From: Phyllobacterium chamaecytisi
GTDB taxonomy: Bacteria > Pseudomonadota > Alphaproteobacteria > Rhizobiales > Rhizobiaceae
Length of the DNA stretch: 64,000 nucleotides
Assembly: GCF_020164455.1 (NCBI RefSeq)
Contig: NZ_JAIQWW010000020.1
Span: 1-64,000, forward strand
Direction of reading: 5' to 3'
Shown: positions 9,873 to 19,076 of the stretch, one piece after another
How positions within the stretch are numbered: the first letter of the stretch is position 1
Layout: each line of letters begins with the position of its first letter
Translations under genes and position numbers: made by a program
Notes under the pieces: generated by a model
The model's database searches: none
The model's input: the letters and a program-made list of their open reading frames with translations, nothing else
Told to the model about the DNA's origin: nothing

Positions 9873-11285
9873 GCCAACGCGAGCCATCAATTGCACTAAT
9901 TGAGCTTGCTTCCCCGCTCGGCGCCGATCTCAGAAACATGTGTCTCTTGATGGACCGCCGTCACGATCTCCTTCGCATCGCGCTTGCCGTGGTCAAAAAG
10001 TTTCATCACCATCCCTTTCCGCCACAACTCGCCCATACGGCGTGGCCCCGGGTTGGAGTTGAGATCGAGCGCAACGCGATTGAACCCTTCGTGCTTACAT
10101 ACGAGAACTTGGCTTCCTGACCCCATGGCGCTTGGATTTGGAGAGAGCTGTGGCAGACGCAGCTTTCCCCAAACGATTACAGCCCCTAAGTGCCGTTTTA
10201 CGATCCCATCCATTCGATAGCAGAGAGGACGCTACGCCGAGGGATGGCGTCCTGACGTCGAGGAACGGCAGCTGATCTGATAGAAGAGAATGGCATCCCG
10301 GGGTGGCTGCCCCATGCATGCCGTCGGTCGAGCCAAAAGTCAGCCGCGCACAGCGGCATCCCTGGACGATGACGCCCGACGTCGATTTCATCGTCGATCG
10401 CCACGGCTCGATCATTGGAGGTAAGGCGATTTGACCGATGGAGCCCTTAGCGCGGAATACTAAAATGTCCGCTTCCGCGTTGAGTATTCTAGAAGCGGAC
10501 CGTCTGCGATCGGCCCCATCTCGGTCATTTGATGGCGTCGGTTCAGTGGCCGCTATGGCCGCTGTCACTTTGCCTTTAATTCCGAGATTTGTCGCGTTTG
10601 GCGTCGAAACACGTCATTCTTTGCCCTTAAATGTGAGATGATGATCAGGTTCGTTCGATGGATTTGATGTCGAGGCGCAACGTCGGTTCTCAATCTGGCG
10701 ACCGATCCGGTCGACGGTTACAAGCAAGCGGTCGTCCTTTTGATAAGGCCGGAGCAAGGCGACTCTGGCGAAGTTATCGATACCAGTGGCAAACAACGCC
10801 ACTTTGAGCAGCGGACGCTTCTGGACCAATCGCCCCCCGGCGTGGTCCCCTTCGGTATCCATAAGCCAGCCGCACGCCCCTGTGAACCCTATCTCACTTT
10901 CACCGGCGAGAATCTCGATTTTAAAGGCAAAATATCATGTTTAATGGCAAAGCATCGCCATTGATTTTGTTGAGTTGCTCATCTCGCCTATAAGAGCAAA
11001 GCGACACCAGCCGCACGAGCAAGGTTACCTGGTGCCAACGACCCAGAGACTGACGATATCATGGATGCGCTACTGGGCATGGACGGCAATCTCGATGCAG
11101 CTTGGTGGGAAACGCCGCAGTACGTTTAGCTGCAAAGGTATCCGCAACGCCTGTTCCCATGCCGATTCAGTTGGTAGTGAGCCTGCGCAACGCTGCGATC
11201 TGGACTCTGCGATCTATTGACAGTTCATTGAATTCGGCCTCATTTACGGCCACGCGCCGGGGGCGGCGCATTGGGGGCAAATTTC
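9873..11285. other. About 1.4 kb with no confident gene
   Basis: Several overlapping open frames on both strands (for example minus 10614-10862 and minus 10095-10568) lack consistent coding character. One stretch, 10974-11129 (+), reads as an open tail ending DAAWWETPQYV with acidic, protein-like composition but no start codon, so it may be the 3' scrap of a lost gene. The region looks like decayed accessory DNA. Confidence 0.45.
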
Positions 11286-11621
11286 ATGAAATTGAACATA
11301 TGTGCCGCGGTCATCCTGACCGTTGGGTTGGTCGGCTGTGCAAAGCGTCCGGATGCAATCGTACCAGTCGATATTCCGATGGCTGCTTACACAAATCTCG
11401 GCTGCGCAGGATTGGCTCAAGAACTGGTGAAAGAGCGCACGACACTGGCCAGCCTTTCCAAACAACAGAACCAGGCTGCTACGGGCGACGCCGTTGGCGT
11501 GTTCCTTATTGGCGTTCCGGCATCCAGCACCTTTGGTGGCGACAAAGAAGGGCAAGTTGCCGTTTCCAAGGGCAAGGTGAACGCCATCGAATCTGCCAGT
11601 AAGAGCAATGGATGCAAGTAA
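11286..11621 (+). CDS. Small lipoprotein, 111 aa
   Basis: The N-terminus MKLNICAAVILTVGLVGC is a lipoprotein signal with lipobox LVGC (Cys 18), so the mature protein should be acylated and membrane-anchored. The rest contains a Gly/Ala-rich stretch (GVFLIGVPASSTFGG) that may insert into or lie on the membrane, and a basic C-terminus ending in a Cys. The start was chosen as the ATG that directly opens the signal; an in-frame TTG five codons earlier is less likely. Similar short lipoproteins are common in rhizobia and their phages; no function is known. Confidence 0.75.
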   Translation: MKLNICAAVILTVGLVGCAKRPDAIVPVDIPMAAYTNLGCAGLAQELVKERTTLASLSKQQNQAATGDAVGVFLIGVPASSTFGGDKEGQVAVSKGKVNAIESASKSNGCK

Positions 11622-11723
11622 CAACGATAGCGACGCGATGGCAGCTGGCGAGCGTGCAATTGGTGCGCCGGCACGACTTTAACCTTGCTACTTCAGCATT
11701 TGTTTGATTAACAGGAATTTCGC

Positions 11724-12239
11724 GTGAGTGCAGAAGTCGATCTCGCCAAACAAGTAAAAAAGCGAGCACGGACTTGGGTGTGGATAGCGCTGTTCGGCAT
11801 CTTGGTACCGCCTGTGGTGCTCTCCTTGACAACGCTCATTTTTCTGAGTGGCCTCAAATCGTTTCTCTTCCTATTCGCAGTATTCCTGGTCGTGGCAATC
11901 GTGGGCTTTTTGCTTGGCCCTGTCTCGGTTGTCTGGAGTTTCTATATCGCGGTGACGGAGGTTATCTTGGGTCTTTCCGAGGATCATAAGTACCTTCTCT
12001 GCTGCTCCGACAAGAACAGAGCGGAGGCAGAGTTCGGTTCCTACGTGCCCTTTCTGATGTTCCCTGCAGGGATAGCAAGCTGCCTGCTCCTCCTCAGATT
12101 GATTATCTGGAAGTCTCTCACTGTCAGGCAGATGCTTTTGACCGTCGCAATTTCGATTGGCGTCGCGCAAGCCGTGCTGTGGATCTACCAATGGCAAGAG
12201 GTGATCGTTCGTTGCTCATCCGTATGGTGTCATATCTAA
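11724..12239 (+). CDS. Integral membrane protein, 171 aa
   Basis: The gene starts at a GTG preceded by AGGAATTTCGC. The protein has a short basic cytoplasmic start and four or five hydrophobic segments (roughly residues 17-40, 44-80, 110-130 and 137-155), with a charged loop containing two adjacent Cys (LLCCSD). No transporter or enzyme motif is visible. It follows the lipoprotein gene by about 100 bases in the same direction, so the two may be cotranscribed. Function unknown. Confidence 0.65.
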   Translation: MSAEVDLAKQVKKRARTWVWIALFGILVPPVVLSLTTLIFLSGLKSFLFLFAVFLVVAIVGFLLGPVSVVWSFYIAVTEVILGLSEDHKYLLCCSDKNRAEAEFGSYVPFLMFPAGIASCLLLLRLIIWKSLTVRQMLLTVAISIGVAQAVLWIYQWQEVIVRCSSVWCHI

Positions 12240-12247
12240 CCGCTGGG

Positions 12248-12670
12248 TCAGAAGTCCTCGAACTTGATGTATATCTTGCCGTATTCATCGCATGGATATG
12301 CGACCAGATTTTTCGGTCGCGTTCTGCAAAGCTTGGAGCTTTCCATGTGTTTGTAGATGTACCACCAATGAGACTCGCCTGCACTGACGATATCGCAGCA
12401 ATCATGCTTGTAAGTGCCGACCTCGGTGCCATATAGGTTTACGAGGTATCGCCGATGTCCGCGCCGAATGGTGGCGGTGAAGTTCGGACCGATTTCAACG
12501 CTGCAATCCTGACTTGCATCGCATTGCGCTGTTCCCTCAAGGTGGGATTGATCCGGTTTCCCGATCCAGATTTTCACCGAGTACGGTTTTGGCACGGTGG
12601 CTGGGTCGGCACAGGCTATAGACGAAAACCACGCGATGAGTGGCAGCGCGACCAAAACGTTCTTCAACAT
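12248..12670 (-). CDS. Secreted Cys-containing hypothetical protein, 140 aa
   Basis: A signal peptide (MLKNVLVALPLIAWFSSIACA) precedes an export-type domain with several Cys residues (QCDAS, DCSV, HDCCD, KLC, YPCDE) that could form disulfides in the periplasm. It is convergent with the preceding membrane-protein gene, only 8 bases away. The C-terminus EYGKIYIKFEDF looks like a terminal beta strand. No family is recognised. Confidence 0.65.
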   Translation of the reverse strand: MLKNVLVALPLIAWFSSIACADPATVPKPYSVKIWIGKPDQSHLEGTAQCDASQDCSVEIGPNFTATIRRGHRRYLVNLYGTEVGTYKHDCCDIVSAGESHWWYIYKHMESSKLCRTRPKNLVAYPCDEYGKIYIKFEDF

Positions 12671-12801
12671 GCGTGATTCCCCAATTGATCCCCGCTGGAT
12701 TTTTTATCTCCCGCCATGTCGAAATTAGGGCTTAGGTTATCGGTCCGACGTTGCGACCGGATTTAACAATTGCAACCAGAAAATAGGTTAAACAAGCCAG
12801 G

Positions 12802-13227
12802 CTACCCTCTTGTGCCCAATGGGCCATCAAACCGGATTAAAACCTGTCGCTCCTGGTTTGGATCAGAAACCCAGCCGAGTTGCGAGAACAGTTCTCCAAG
12901 CATACTGACATGCTCCCATTTTTCACTTTGCTCGAAAGGAGGGCCATCATCTCCGTAGCATTGGATAGACAGGCACGTTTCGCCTTTGCCACGCAGCTTG
13001 GCGATAAACTCCCCAACGGAACCATTCGTGCCGATGTGGTGCGCTACAGTACCACCAGGCCTGACCCATTTATTCTGTATGAGCAGATTGTAGGCCGTCC
13101 ACATCATGTGGTCGTTTTGTAAAGCTGCGATGAATTCCAGACTCCTGCTCAAATCTGCCTTGAGTTCAGGGCTGCCTTCGAGCGGGTCGATCTCCCCTGC
13201 TGTATTGTCTTGAGTCACTAGTTTCAC
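12802..13227 (-). CDS. Cytoplasmic hypothetical protein, 141 aa
   Basis: An acidic soluble protein without signal or membrane segment. The middle contains a helical stretch (SLEFIAALQNDHMMWTAYN) and the C-terminal half is rich in aromatic and charged residues. The size, acidity and lone position resemble orphan immunity or stress proteins, but no known fold can be named. It reads in the same direction as the next minus-strand gene upstream, about 120 bases apart. Confidence 0.5.
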   Translation of the reverse strand: MKLVTQDNTAGEIDPLEGSPELKADLSRSLEFIAALQNDHMMWTAYNLLIQNKWVRPGGTVAHHIGTNGSVGEFIAKLRGKGETCLSIQCYGDDGPPFEQSEKWEHVSMLGELFSQLGWVSDPNQERQVLIRFDGPLGTRG

Positions 13228-13343
13228 CTCGATGTCAGCATGAACCTACCGCTGAGACTTACCATTTGGATTCATCGACAGCTCACCGAGTAATATCTTA
13301 GACTTGTGCAACCTATATTGGCCATCATCTAAACAGGTTCAAC

Positions 13344-14141
13344 CTATTGGTGCTGATCAGCATTTTCGCGCCAACGGTACAAAAGTGCCCGCGCACCGTC
13401 GGCCATATGGGACCAATTGGAAATTTCCGATTGCGGAAAACGGATCGACAAACCAAGCCTGTCGTTGTGCCATAAAACCTCGCCATGACACGATGGATTT
13501 AGAAATTCTTGAGGTTCGCGCCAGCATCGAATAGAGACCTCAGGATCATCCCCGCTTGCTTCGGCTCCATAAAGTATGAACGGACCGCCGGTTGTTCTTC
13601 GTAATCCAAATTCGGCAGTCAACTTCACATGACCGTTCTGCCGAGCGATCCGCTTGTTGAAACTTTGCGCGGGGAACTGCAATCCAGGTGTATCCAGGGG
13701 CAGCCATGGAGAACTGAGCGAAGCTTCGACGATATACTCTCCATCTTGCGGTATTGTTCGCCCCTTTTCACAAGGCCGATACCAAGGCGTGTTAAATCTA
13801 TCAAGTTCCGAATAGCGCAGATTCGGCATCCAGAAGGCAAAAGCAAGTCCAGGAATTTTGTGGGTCGCGTCCCCGTCCTTGGGGTTTGCGGCAATCTTTT
13901 CCAGATGGGTACTGGGCCAAGGATTTAGATAGCCAAATGGCACTTTTAACAAGGTTCCTCTTACGTTGAAGAAATGTTCCTCGGAAAGCAAATGCGCTGC
14001 CGAGTCTGTTAACACTGGCTTGCCAGCTCCTTTGCTGGAAACGGCACTGGTGTGTTCACATTTCGGGGCTGCCCTAGCTGACACAAAGCTCACAAATGTG
14101 ATTGAACTGACAGCCAGAAATACTATTGCTGCACTAGACAT
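13344..14141 (-). CDS. Exported hypothetical protein, 265 aa
   Basis: The first 25 residues (MSSAAIVFLAVSSITFVSFVSARAAP) form a cleavable signal peptide, so the protein should be periplasmic. The remainder is a soluble domain rich in Trp, Pro and aromatic residues with three Cys (KCEH, RPCEK, SIRCW). No catalytic motif or known domain is visible. It is the last gene of a possible minus-strand run (15176 down to 13344). Confidence 0.65.
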   Translation of the reverse strand: MSSAAIVFLAVSSITFVSFVSARAAPKCEHTSAVSSKGAGKPVLTDSAAHLLSEEHFFNVRGTLLKVPFGYLNPWPSTHLEKIAANPKDGDATHKIPGLAFAFWMPNLRYSELDRFNTPWYRPCEKGRTIPQDGEYIVEASLSSPWLPLDTPGLQFPAQSFNKRIARQNGHVKLTAEFGLRRTTGGPFILYGAEASGDDPEVSIRCWREPQEFLNPSCHGEVLWHNDRLGLSIRFPQSEISNWSHMADGARALLYRWRENADQHQ

Positions 14142-14232
14142 GAAGCTCTCATCCGGATGAAACGAAAAGATTTAAAAGAGGTTTCTGCAGCCATTTGACG
14201 TTGCGGAATTCGGCGTCGAATGCGAAAGCCAC

Positions 14233-14604
14233 CTAACCGATTGTATTACCATTATTTCCTTCTTGGCCTCTTAATTGACTGGATATCGACTCGTACTCCT
14301 GGGGTGTGAGGAGTTCCCCTATTTCAACGCCCGTCAAAGTCGATATATCCGATTCCGTGATGCCCGTTTCAGCGACCACGAGGTACGTAGCCAATATTTC
14401 TTCTGCTCCATCTATTGTCTTTCGGGGCACGGGAGCGTGCATAACACAACTTACCATCCTGTCGGGATCTCCCTTGATGCGAAGCTTTGCATGGTAGTAT
14501 TTGCCAAAATGCAGGCTATTTACGCCAACTGGCCGCTTTATCTGGAAAACCTTCAATCCGTTAAGAAATTCCCATAATAGAAAGGCTTCGCGGCGCATTG
14601 TCAT
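14233..14604 (-). CDS. Hypothetical protein, 123 aa, coupled to upstream gene
   Basis: The start ATG overlaps the stop of the upstream gene by four bases (ATGA), which indicates translational coupling. The product is a soluble protein with a basic N-terminus and an acidic C-terminal half; no signal peptide, membrane segment or family motif is seen. Coupling to a membrane-anchored partner suggests the two act together, but the role is unknown. Confidence 0.6.
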   Translation of the reverse strand: MTMRREAFLLWEFLNGLKVFQIKRPVGVNSLHFGKYYHAKLRIKGDPDRMVSCVMHAPVPRKTIDGAEEILATYLVVAETGITESDISTLTGVEIGELLTPQEYESISSQLRGQEGNNGNTIG

Positions 14605-15176
14605 CGCCGAGGCTCTGCGCCCACGAGGGATAAGTAGAGCCAGTTGGCAGCTGAACTCTCATTTCTGACCAAGGTAGCGGAGGAATAGGTCCAACAAGGA
14701 CGCTTACCGTTCGTTGAAGTCGGAATGATCGCGATTCTATCGCGGTCAAATACGAGGAAAAGCGAGTAGGTGAGCTCGCGTAAATTGATCAAGACGAGAC
14801 CAGTTTCGCCATCAAAAAGTATGTCTCGGCTATTATTGCCCAGTTTGGAAAAGTGCAGATTGCTGTAGCCAGCCTGGGCCAGTACAAGGCTTGGCCTCGA
14901 CGTTTCATCAATACCACAGACTACGTCCCAAGCTCCGGGTAGAATTTCACTAACTTTTCTTCGATCGAAATGTGTATTGTTTATTTTTGACGCGATAAGA
15001 CTTCTCTCAACATAAAGCATCGAGGATACAAACAGGACTACCAGTGTTACAGCCAATAGAATGGTCACGTTGCGGAGCATTGTTAACTTCGAAACCTGCG
15101 AGTGCTCATCGGAGACCAAACATCCTTTTTCGGAACCGGCCTGATTGATCATATAATCATCGGCCTCAAACGTCAC
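14601..15176 (-). CDS. Membrane-anchored hypothetical protein, 191 aa
   Basis: A polar N-terminus of about 33 residues precedes one hydrophobic segment (about residues 34-54, NVTILLAVTLVVLFVSSML); the remaining 135 residues should be periplasmic and carry two Cys (VVCG, RPCW). The stop overlaps the start of the 123-aa gene. A later start at the Met of TMLRNV would leave the membrane anchor directly at the N-terminus and is also possible. No family is recognised. Confidence 0.6.
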   Translation of the reverse strand: MTFEADDYMINQAGSEKGCLVSDEHSQVSKLTMLRNVTILLAVTLVVLFVSSMLYVERSLIASKINNTHFDRRKVSEILPGAWDVVCGIDETSRPSLVLAQAGYSNLHFSKLGNNSRDILFDGETGLVLINLRELTYSLFLVFDRDRIAIIPTSTNGKRPCWTYSSATLVRNESSAANWLYLSLVGAEPRR

Positions 15177-15367
15177 TGGTTTACGAAGTTCAAATATTCA
15201 TCAGTCTACCAAATGTGGCATAGTTTCCACCCAGCTCCCATAGCGAAGTAGCTGGGGAATAATTATAATTCTCAGATAGTTAATCCGACATTGGTGTTTT
15301 TTGTTACCTAATTCAGCATAAATTCGGCCCCGGTACATGCTACGGACTCGCAAAAAGACTTCTCAAG

Positions 15368-15928
15368 ATGGATGGGGATGGATTGTTGATGCGAAGCTTT
15401 TTTCGGTTTGTATGGGTGTCTATGGTGCTTGTAGCTGTGTTGCTTCCATTCGCTTACTGCACAAACTCAAATCGTCTGCAGAGAGGGGATTACGGCGCCG
15501 CCCGTCCAACGTCCTATGGACAACCTGTCGTATCCCGTACCACCGGTACAATGTATGCCTTGATGGGGAGGCCTTGGTTTGAAGAGGGATACGACCTTTT
15601 TGAGAGTAGCCGTACGTTTGGGTTTATCTGGAAAAAGGTTCCAGGGGTCTCAGTTGGATTCTCCTACGGCTTTCATCGAGGATATGACGTTCTCATCTCC
15701 CCAGACAGCAAAATGCTTTTTACCAGACGCAGCACGACGTTGAGCGACGGTCTTCACATTTTCCTGTCCGACGTTATCGACATCAGCGTCAATCCGCCCA
15801 AGGTTCTGGTTCCGGGGCGGATGTGTTGCATGGATGGTGAGGATACCGTGGAAGGTGTGGAACGAAACCACCAAAGAATATTGCCAATCGCTCGCGCTGC
15901 GGGTTTGGATCTTACGAATAAGCAATAG
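15368..15928 (+). CDS. Exported or membrane-anchored hypothetical protein, 186 aa
   Basis: The N-terminus contains a hydrophobic signal (FVWVSMVLVAVLLPFAYC) ending in Cys, so a lipid anchor or cleaved signal is possible. An in-frame ATG at 15389 would place the signal closer to the N-terminus and may be the real start. The exported domain has paired Cys (GRMCCMDGE) and mixed beta-like composition. Transcribed divergently from the 191-aa membrane gene; function unknown. Confidence 0.6.
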   Translation: MDGDGLLMRSFFRFVWVSMVLVAVLLPFAYCTNSNRLQRGDYGAARPTSYGQPVVSRTTGTMYALMGRPWFEEGYDLFESSRTFGFIWKKVPGVSVGFSYGFHRGYDVLISPDSKMLFTRRSTTLSDGLHIFLSDVIDISVNPPKVLVPGRMCCMDGEDTVEGVERNHQRILPIARAAGLDLTNKQ

Positions 15929-16052
15929 GTATCGTTTAGCCTGCCCAGGCAAGTTTCAAACTTCATATTTCAGAAGCGAGCCTAAGTGTTATACACTGTT
16001 GCAAAAGCCTAACTGTGCAAGGCCGAACTCAATCGATCGGAGACTCATAGAA

Positions 16053-16352
16053 ATGGATGACCGTCAAAGGCGCGCACTGGGTGCCTTGGCATCCATGGTA
16101 AGGCAATATCTTGAAAAACGCCCCGACAATCTGCTCGATAGCGACGCAATGGGAGCAGGCGAGCGCGCAATCGATGCACTAGCAGAGCTCGGCTATATGG
16201 AAAAAGTAGCCGTTGGCCGTACATTTGGCCGCTGGACCGAAGCTGGTGAGGCGCTCCTACATTGGGCCTCCTACTCGCGGCATCAGCAAATAACCTTCCC
16301 TGATCCGCCGATTAACCTTGCAACACATGGCCCCGATTCTGTTAACGGATGA
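16053..16352 (+). CDS. Small helical protein, 99 aa (winged-helix-like)
   Basis: The gene starts at an ATG following GGAGACTCATAGAA. The sequence has alternating helices and a terminal hairpin-like segment (GYMEKVAVGRTFGRWTEAGEALL) similar in pattern to a winged helix, so it may bind DNA; this is an inference from shape only. It is soluble, with no signal peptide. A longer upstream frame (from 15834) overlaps the preceding gene and is rejected. Confidence 0.55.
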   Translation: MDDRQRRALGALASMVRQYLEKRPDNLLDSDAMGAGERAIDALAELGYMEKVAVGRTFGRWTEAGEALLHWASYSRHQQITFPDPPINLATHGPDSVNG

Positions 16353-16511
16353 AGTCTGCCCAGAGCGTTCCAATCTCCCCTCGACTCTTTTCAGCATGAG
16401 AACAAATATGGAACGCACACGGTAGCGACGGCCGTTCAACCGACAATCTGAAAACTGGAAAACCCCTGTCTGAAATGGGAACGAACAGGCTTGTCTTAAA
16501 AGGAGAGGCCA

Positions 16512-16678
16512 ATGAACGAACCGGCACTGAAACACGATGATGATGTCGAACGGCTGATCGCCGAGCACAATGGCGATGTCCAAACCGCGGTCGCGGTGCT
16601 CTATCGGAACGCAGGTTCCTGATCAGGGAACTCGGATATGCGTCACTGGCCACTGCAGCGTGTAAATTGAGGGATTAG
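16512..16678 (+). pseudogene. Small coding sequence with frameshift
   Basis: An excellent ribosome binding site (AAAAGGAGAGGCCA) precedes an ATG opening a 36-codon frame that starts MNEPALKHDDDVERLIAEHN and stops at 16622. Shifting frame by one base near 16611-16615 continues as FLIRELGYASLATAACKLRD to a stop at 16678, giving a product of about 55 aa with a continuous helical character. Short helical proteins of this sort recur in rhizobial accessory DNA. The frameshift means it is inactive, truncated, or a sequencing error. Confidence 0.4.
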
Positions 16679-16727
16679 CAATGACTTATCTCTAGAACTG
16701 CGATCTCTTCATTCAACGAGATACTCC

Positions 16728-17147
16728 ATGCAGCGCATTCTAAGTCTAGTAGGCCGGATGGTATTTTTTATAGTCGGATTCGTGATCGCTTCACTCGTTG
16801 GAGGATTTGGCTTTGGCCTTTTCCTCGGCGACTGGACCACTGAGGCGATAATCAAAAATCCCAAGGAGCTCCTTGGCTTCACGGTCTTCATATCGAAGAT
16901 GATCGGAGCCGTCGCGATCCTGCCGGCAATCTTGATCACGATAGTTGGCGCCAGACAGGCTCACAACACTTCTGGACCCTATGCGATACTGGGCTCCCTC
17001 ACAGGCTTCGTGGGCTCCCTCATGTTTTTTGGAGTGTCAGTTCCCCTCAACATATTCTTGGCTATGTGGGGCGCCGTATCCGCCTACGTTTTTTATTTTG
17101 TGGCGATATATTGCAGCGAGAGGATCTGGAGTACGAAAAGTGTATAA
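16728..17147 (+). CDS. Integral membrane protein, 139 aa
   Basis: Four hydrophobic segments are visible (about residues 8-32, 56-74, 86-106 and 108-130) with Gly-rich faces in the first (VGGFGFGLFLGDW). There is no catalytic motif. It opens a run of four plus-strand genes whose products are all membrane-anchored (16728-18999), spaced by 37-90 bases, which may be an operon. Function unknown. Confidence 0.65.
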   Translation: MQRILSLVGRMVFFIVGFVIASLVGGFGFGLFLGDWTTEAIIKNPKELLGFTVFISKMIGAVAILPAILITIVGARQAHNTSGPYAILGSLTGFVGSLMFFGVSVPLNIFLAMWGAVSAYVFYFVAIYCSERIWSTKSV

Positions 17148-17234
17148 TCTTTATAACGCCGCAACCACCCATGAAGCGATGTGGCAAACGGCGGGGGCCA
17201 CTTCAATAACTGACCTTCTATGCGGGAGTGACCA

Positions 17235-17927
17235 ATGAGCCGGGTCACTTGGCTCGCTGTTGGTTTAGCTGTTGCGCTCGTCATTTTGTGGATACGGATT
17301 ACTCCGGTTTCGATTATTCATTACGAACTGAAAGTGGTCTTGGACGTTGGAGGCAAGAGCATAGAAGGTTTGAGTGTCATAGAAGCTCGTTTCTCTGCTC
17401 GACCGACAATACTGCCCGATATCGGCAACATGACGGCGCAGTTTCGAGGAGAAGCTGTTTCTATTGCCATTCCTGGATATGGCAGACTTTATGCGCCTCT
17501 TACGGGCGCACAAGGAGGGCATCGTACGATGGAATGGCTCGTACCCAAGATTTTTGGAGAACTGGAGCGGGCAAATAAAAGTGGGATGGACGCAGCATCA
17601 TTCGTCCGGAGTTTGCAGAACTTGTCAGGCTCACGAGAAGTTCCTCCGCAATATATGCCGCTGCTTGTCCGATTTGCCGACGACACAAAACCTGAGACGA
17701 TACAACGAGTGGATCCTCTTAGGCTTGCAGAATTTTATGGTCCAAAGGTTCGCCTTCGTAGTGTGGATATCACAATTACAAACGCTCCCATCACTACCGG
17801 TATCCAAAAATATCTACCCTGGCTTGTACTGACCAAAGGCGAAGTCCCATACATTCGCGCGCCAACAAACGGTATGCGCGAGTTGCAGGGAATCGCTTTT
17901 TCCACGGAGCTCTTGCGTGACCGATGA
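17235..17927 (+). CDS. Membrane-anchored periplasmic protein, 230 aa, conserved rhizobial type
   Basis: One N-terminal membrane segment (VTWLAVGLAVALVILWI) anchors a periplasmic domain. The pattern YELKVVLDV...GLSVIEARF...GEAVSIAIPG.GRLYAPL resembles a conserved family of unknown function found in proteobacteria, in which an N-terminal strand pair carries SVIEV and GEAV motifs. The match is from memory of the pattern, not from a search. It follows the 139-aa membrane gene and precedes another single-anchor gene. Confidence 0.65.
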   Translation: MSRVTWLAVGLAVALVILWIRITPVSIIHYELKVVLDVGGKSIEGLSVIEARFSARPTILPDIGNMTAQFRGEAVSIAIPGYGRLYAPLTGAQGGHRTMEWLVPKIFGELERANKSGMDAASFVRSLQNLSGSREVPPQYMPLLVRFADDTKPETIQRVDPLRLAEFYGPKVRLRSVDITITNAPITTGIQKYLPWLVLTKGEVPYIRAPTNGMRELQGIAFSTELLRDR

Positions 17928-17963
17928 AATGTTGCAAGCGTCGGTTGTAGCCGAACTCAAAAA

Positions 17964-18593
17964 GTGTCCAATAAGCCGACGGCATTGACCGAACCAGAAC
18001 CTGTGATCTGGGAACCAGGTGACATCGACTACGATTCAGACTCTTACCACAATAGCAAACTGGCGCGCTTCCTCATCGTCATTGCAATCGCGGTGGCGGG
18101 TTACCTTGCCTACCAGCCGATCAAGTGGCTGCTTGTGGATTGGGATGGCATCGCAATACCTGGTGTGAAAAAAGTAGCGGACATCGAGATTGGCATTCGG
18201 GGAACACTCCTCAGAGACAGTTCTCTCCGGCTGGTCTGTGGGGCAGACCGCACTTTGCGGCTGGTTGATTTTACACAAATCCCGATCCCTAAGGATTTTC
18301 GTCCACGGGACCCGGACCCATCAACTGGCACGTTTTCTGTGTACCGGAGGGGCGAAAGCAGCTTAGTAAAGATCGAATTTCCGAAGACTGTTTGGTTTCC
18401 TCATGACCAGATTGATGTCGTCGTGACACACCCAATGTTGCCTGATCAAATGGAGGAGGTAGCACAAGCTTTCGACCGTCCTCCACCATTCAACGTTGCA
18501 TTTCACATAGCCGAAACCGGAGCGACATTCGTGCCAACAGCTGACGGAAGCGCGATCCGGTCGCTGATCACGAAATGTCTATTGAAAAGCTGA
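17964..18593 (+). CDS. Single-pass membrane protein, 209 aa
   Basis: The gene starts at a GTG only 37 bases after the previous stop. An acidic, Pro-rich cytoplasmic stretch of about 30 residues precedes one membrane segment (FLIVIAIAVAGYLAYQPI, about 35-53); the C-terminal 150 residues should face the periplasm and contain two Cys. No family is recognised. Its topology is the same as that of its upstream neighbour, and the short spacing suggests cotranscription. Confidence 0.6.
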   Translation: MSNKPTALTEPEPVIWEPGDIDYDSDSYHNSKLARFLIVIAIAVAGYLAYQPIKWLLVDWDGIAIPGVKKVADIEIGIRGTLLRDSSLRLVCGADRTLRLVDFTQIPIPKDFRPRDPDPSTGTFSVYRRGESSLVKIEFPKTVWFPHDQIDVVVTHPMLPDQMEEVAQAFDRPPPFNVAFHIAETGATFVPTADGSAIRSLITKCLLKS

Positions 18594-18639
18594 TGAGTGA
18601 AACACCTGAGAAGCCCTACCCTTGAAATAAGGCGACGCT

Positions 18640-18663
18640 GACGACTGGAGTACTACAGTCGTC
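18640..18663. other. 8-bp hairpin between membrane-protein genes
   Basis: GACGACTG and CAGTCGTC form a perfect 8-bp stem with an 8-base loop. It has no following T-run, so it is not a classical terminator; it may be an mRNA processing or stability element between the 209-aa and 108-aa genes. Confidence 0.5.
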
Positions 18664-18672
18664 GACGCGAAA

Positions 18673-18999
18673 GTGGAGGTAGCGGACGAAATCAAAAACG
18701 GGGAGCCGGACTTGAAGATTTTCAGCGACACTCGGAACAGAAATCTGGTTGTAAGAATCATGATCGGCGTGTCCATTGTCTATTTCTCGGTGATCTTCCT
18801 CTTGGGCAGCCTACGAATCGGCCTCTCTGGGTTACAGATTTCGAGAACTTTCGCTGGTCCTGAAGCGGATAAGCGCTTGGTGACCGCATTTCACGACACC
18901 AATAAACGTGGGGCCGCATTCCAGGAGGTAGGTTTACCTCCTACAAACCGGTTGCCCAGAAATCGCACAATTTATCAGAATGTGACGTTATCGGAGTGA
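18673..18999 (+). CDS. Single-pass membrane protein, 108 aa
   Basis: A cytoplasmic N-terminus of about 30 residues is followed by one strong membrane segment (IMIGVSIVYFSVIFLLGSL) and a basic C-terminal tail. The GTG at 18673 is the longest start; a TTG at about 18712 preceded by GGGGAG is an alternative that would leave about ten residues before the membrane segment. No family is recognised. Fourth gene in the run of membrane-anchored products. Confidence 0.5.
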   Translation: MEVADEIKNGEPDLKIFSDTRNRNLVVRIMIGVSIVYFSVIFLLGSLRIGLSGLQISRTFAGPEADKRLVTAFHDTNKRGAAFQEVGLPPTNRLPRNRTIYQNVTLSE

Positions 19000-19076
19000 T
19001 ACCTTGAAGCCTCACCAGATCGCGACGATTAGCCGAGTCGATGAGCGCTTGTGCGTAAGTACACTCCGTGCTGCCG

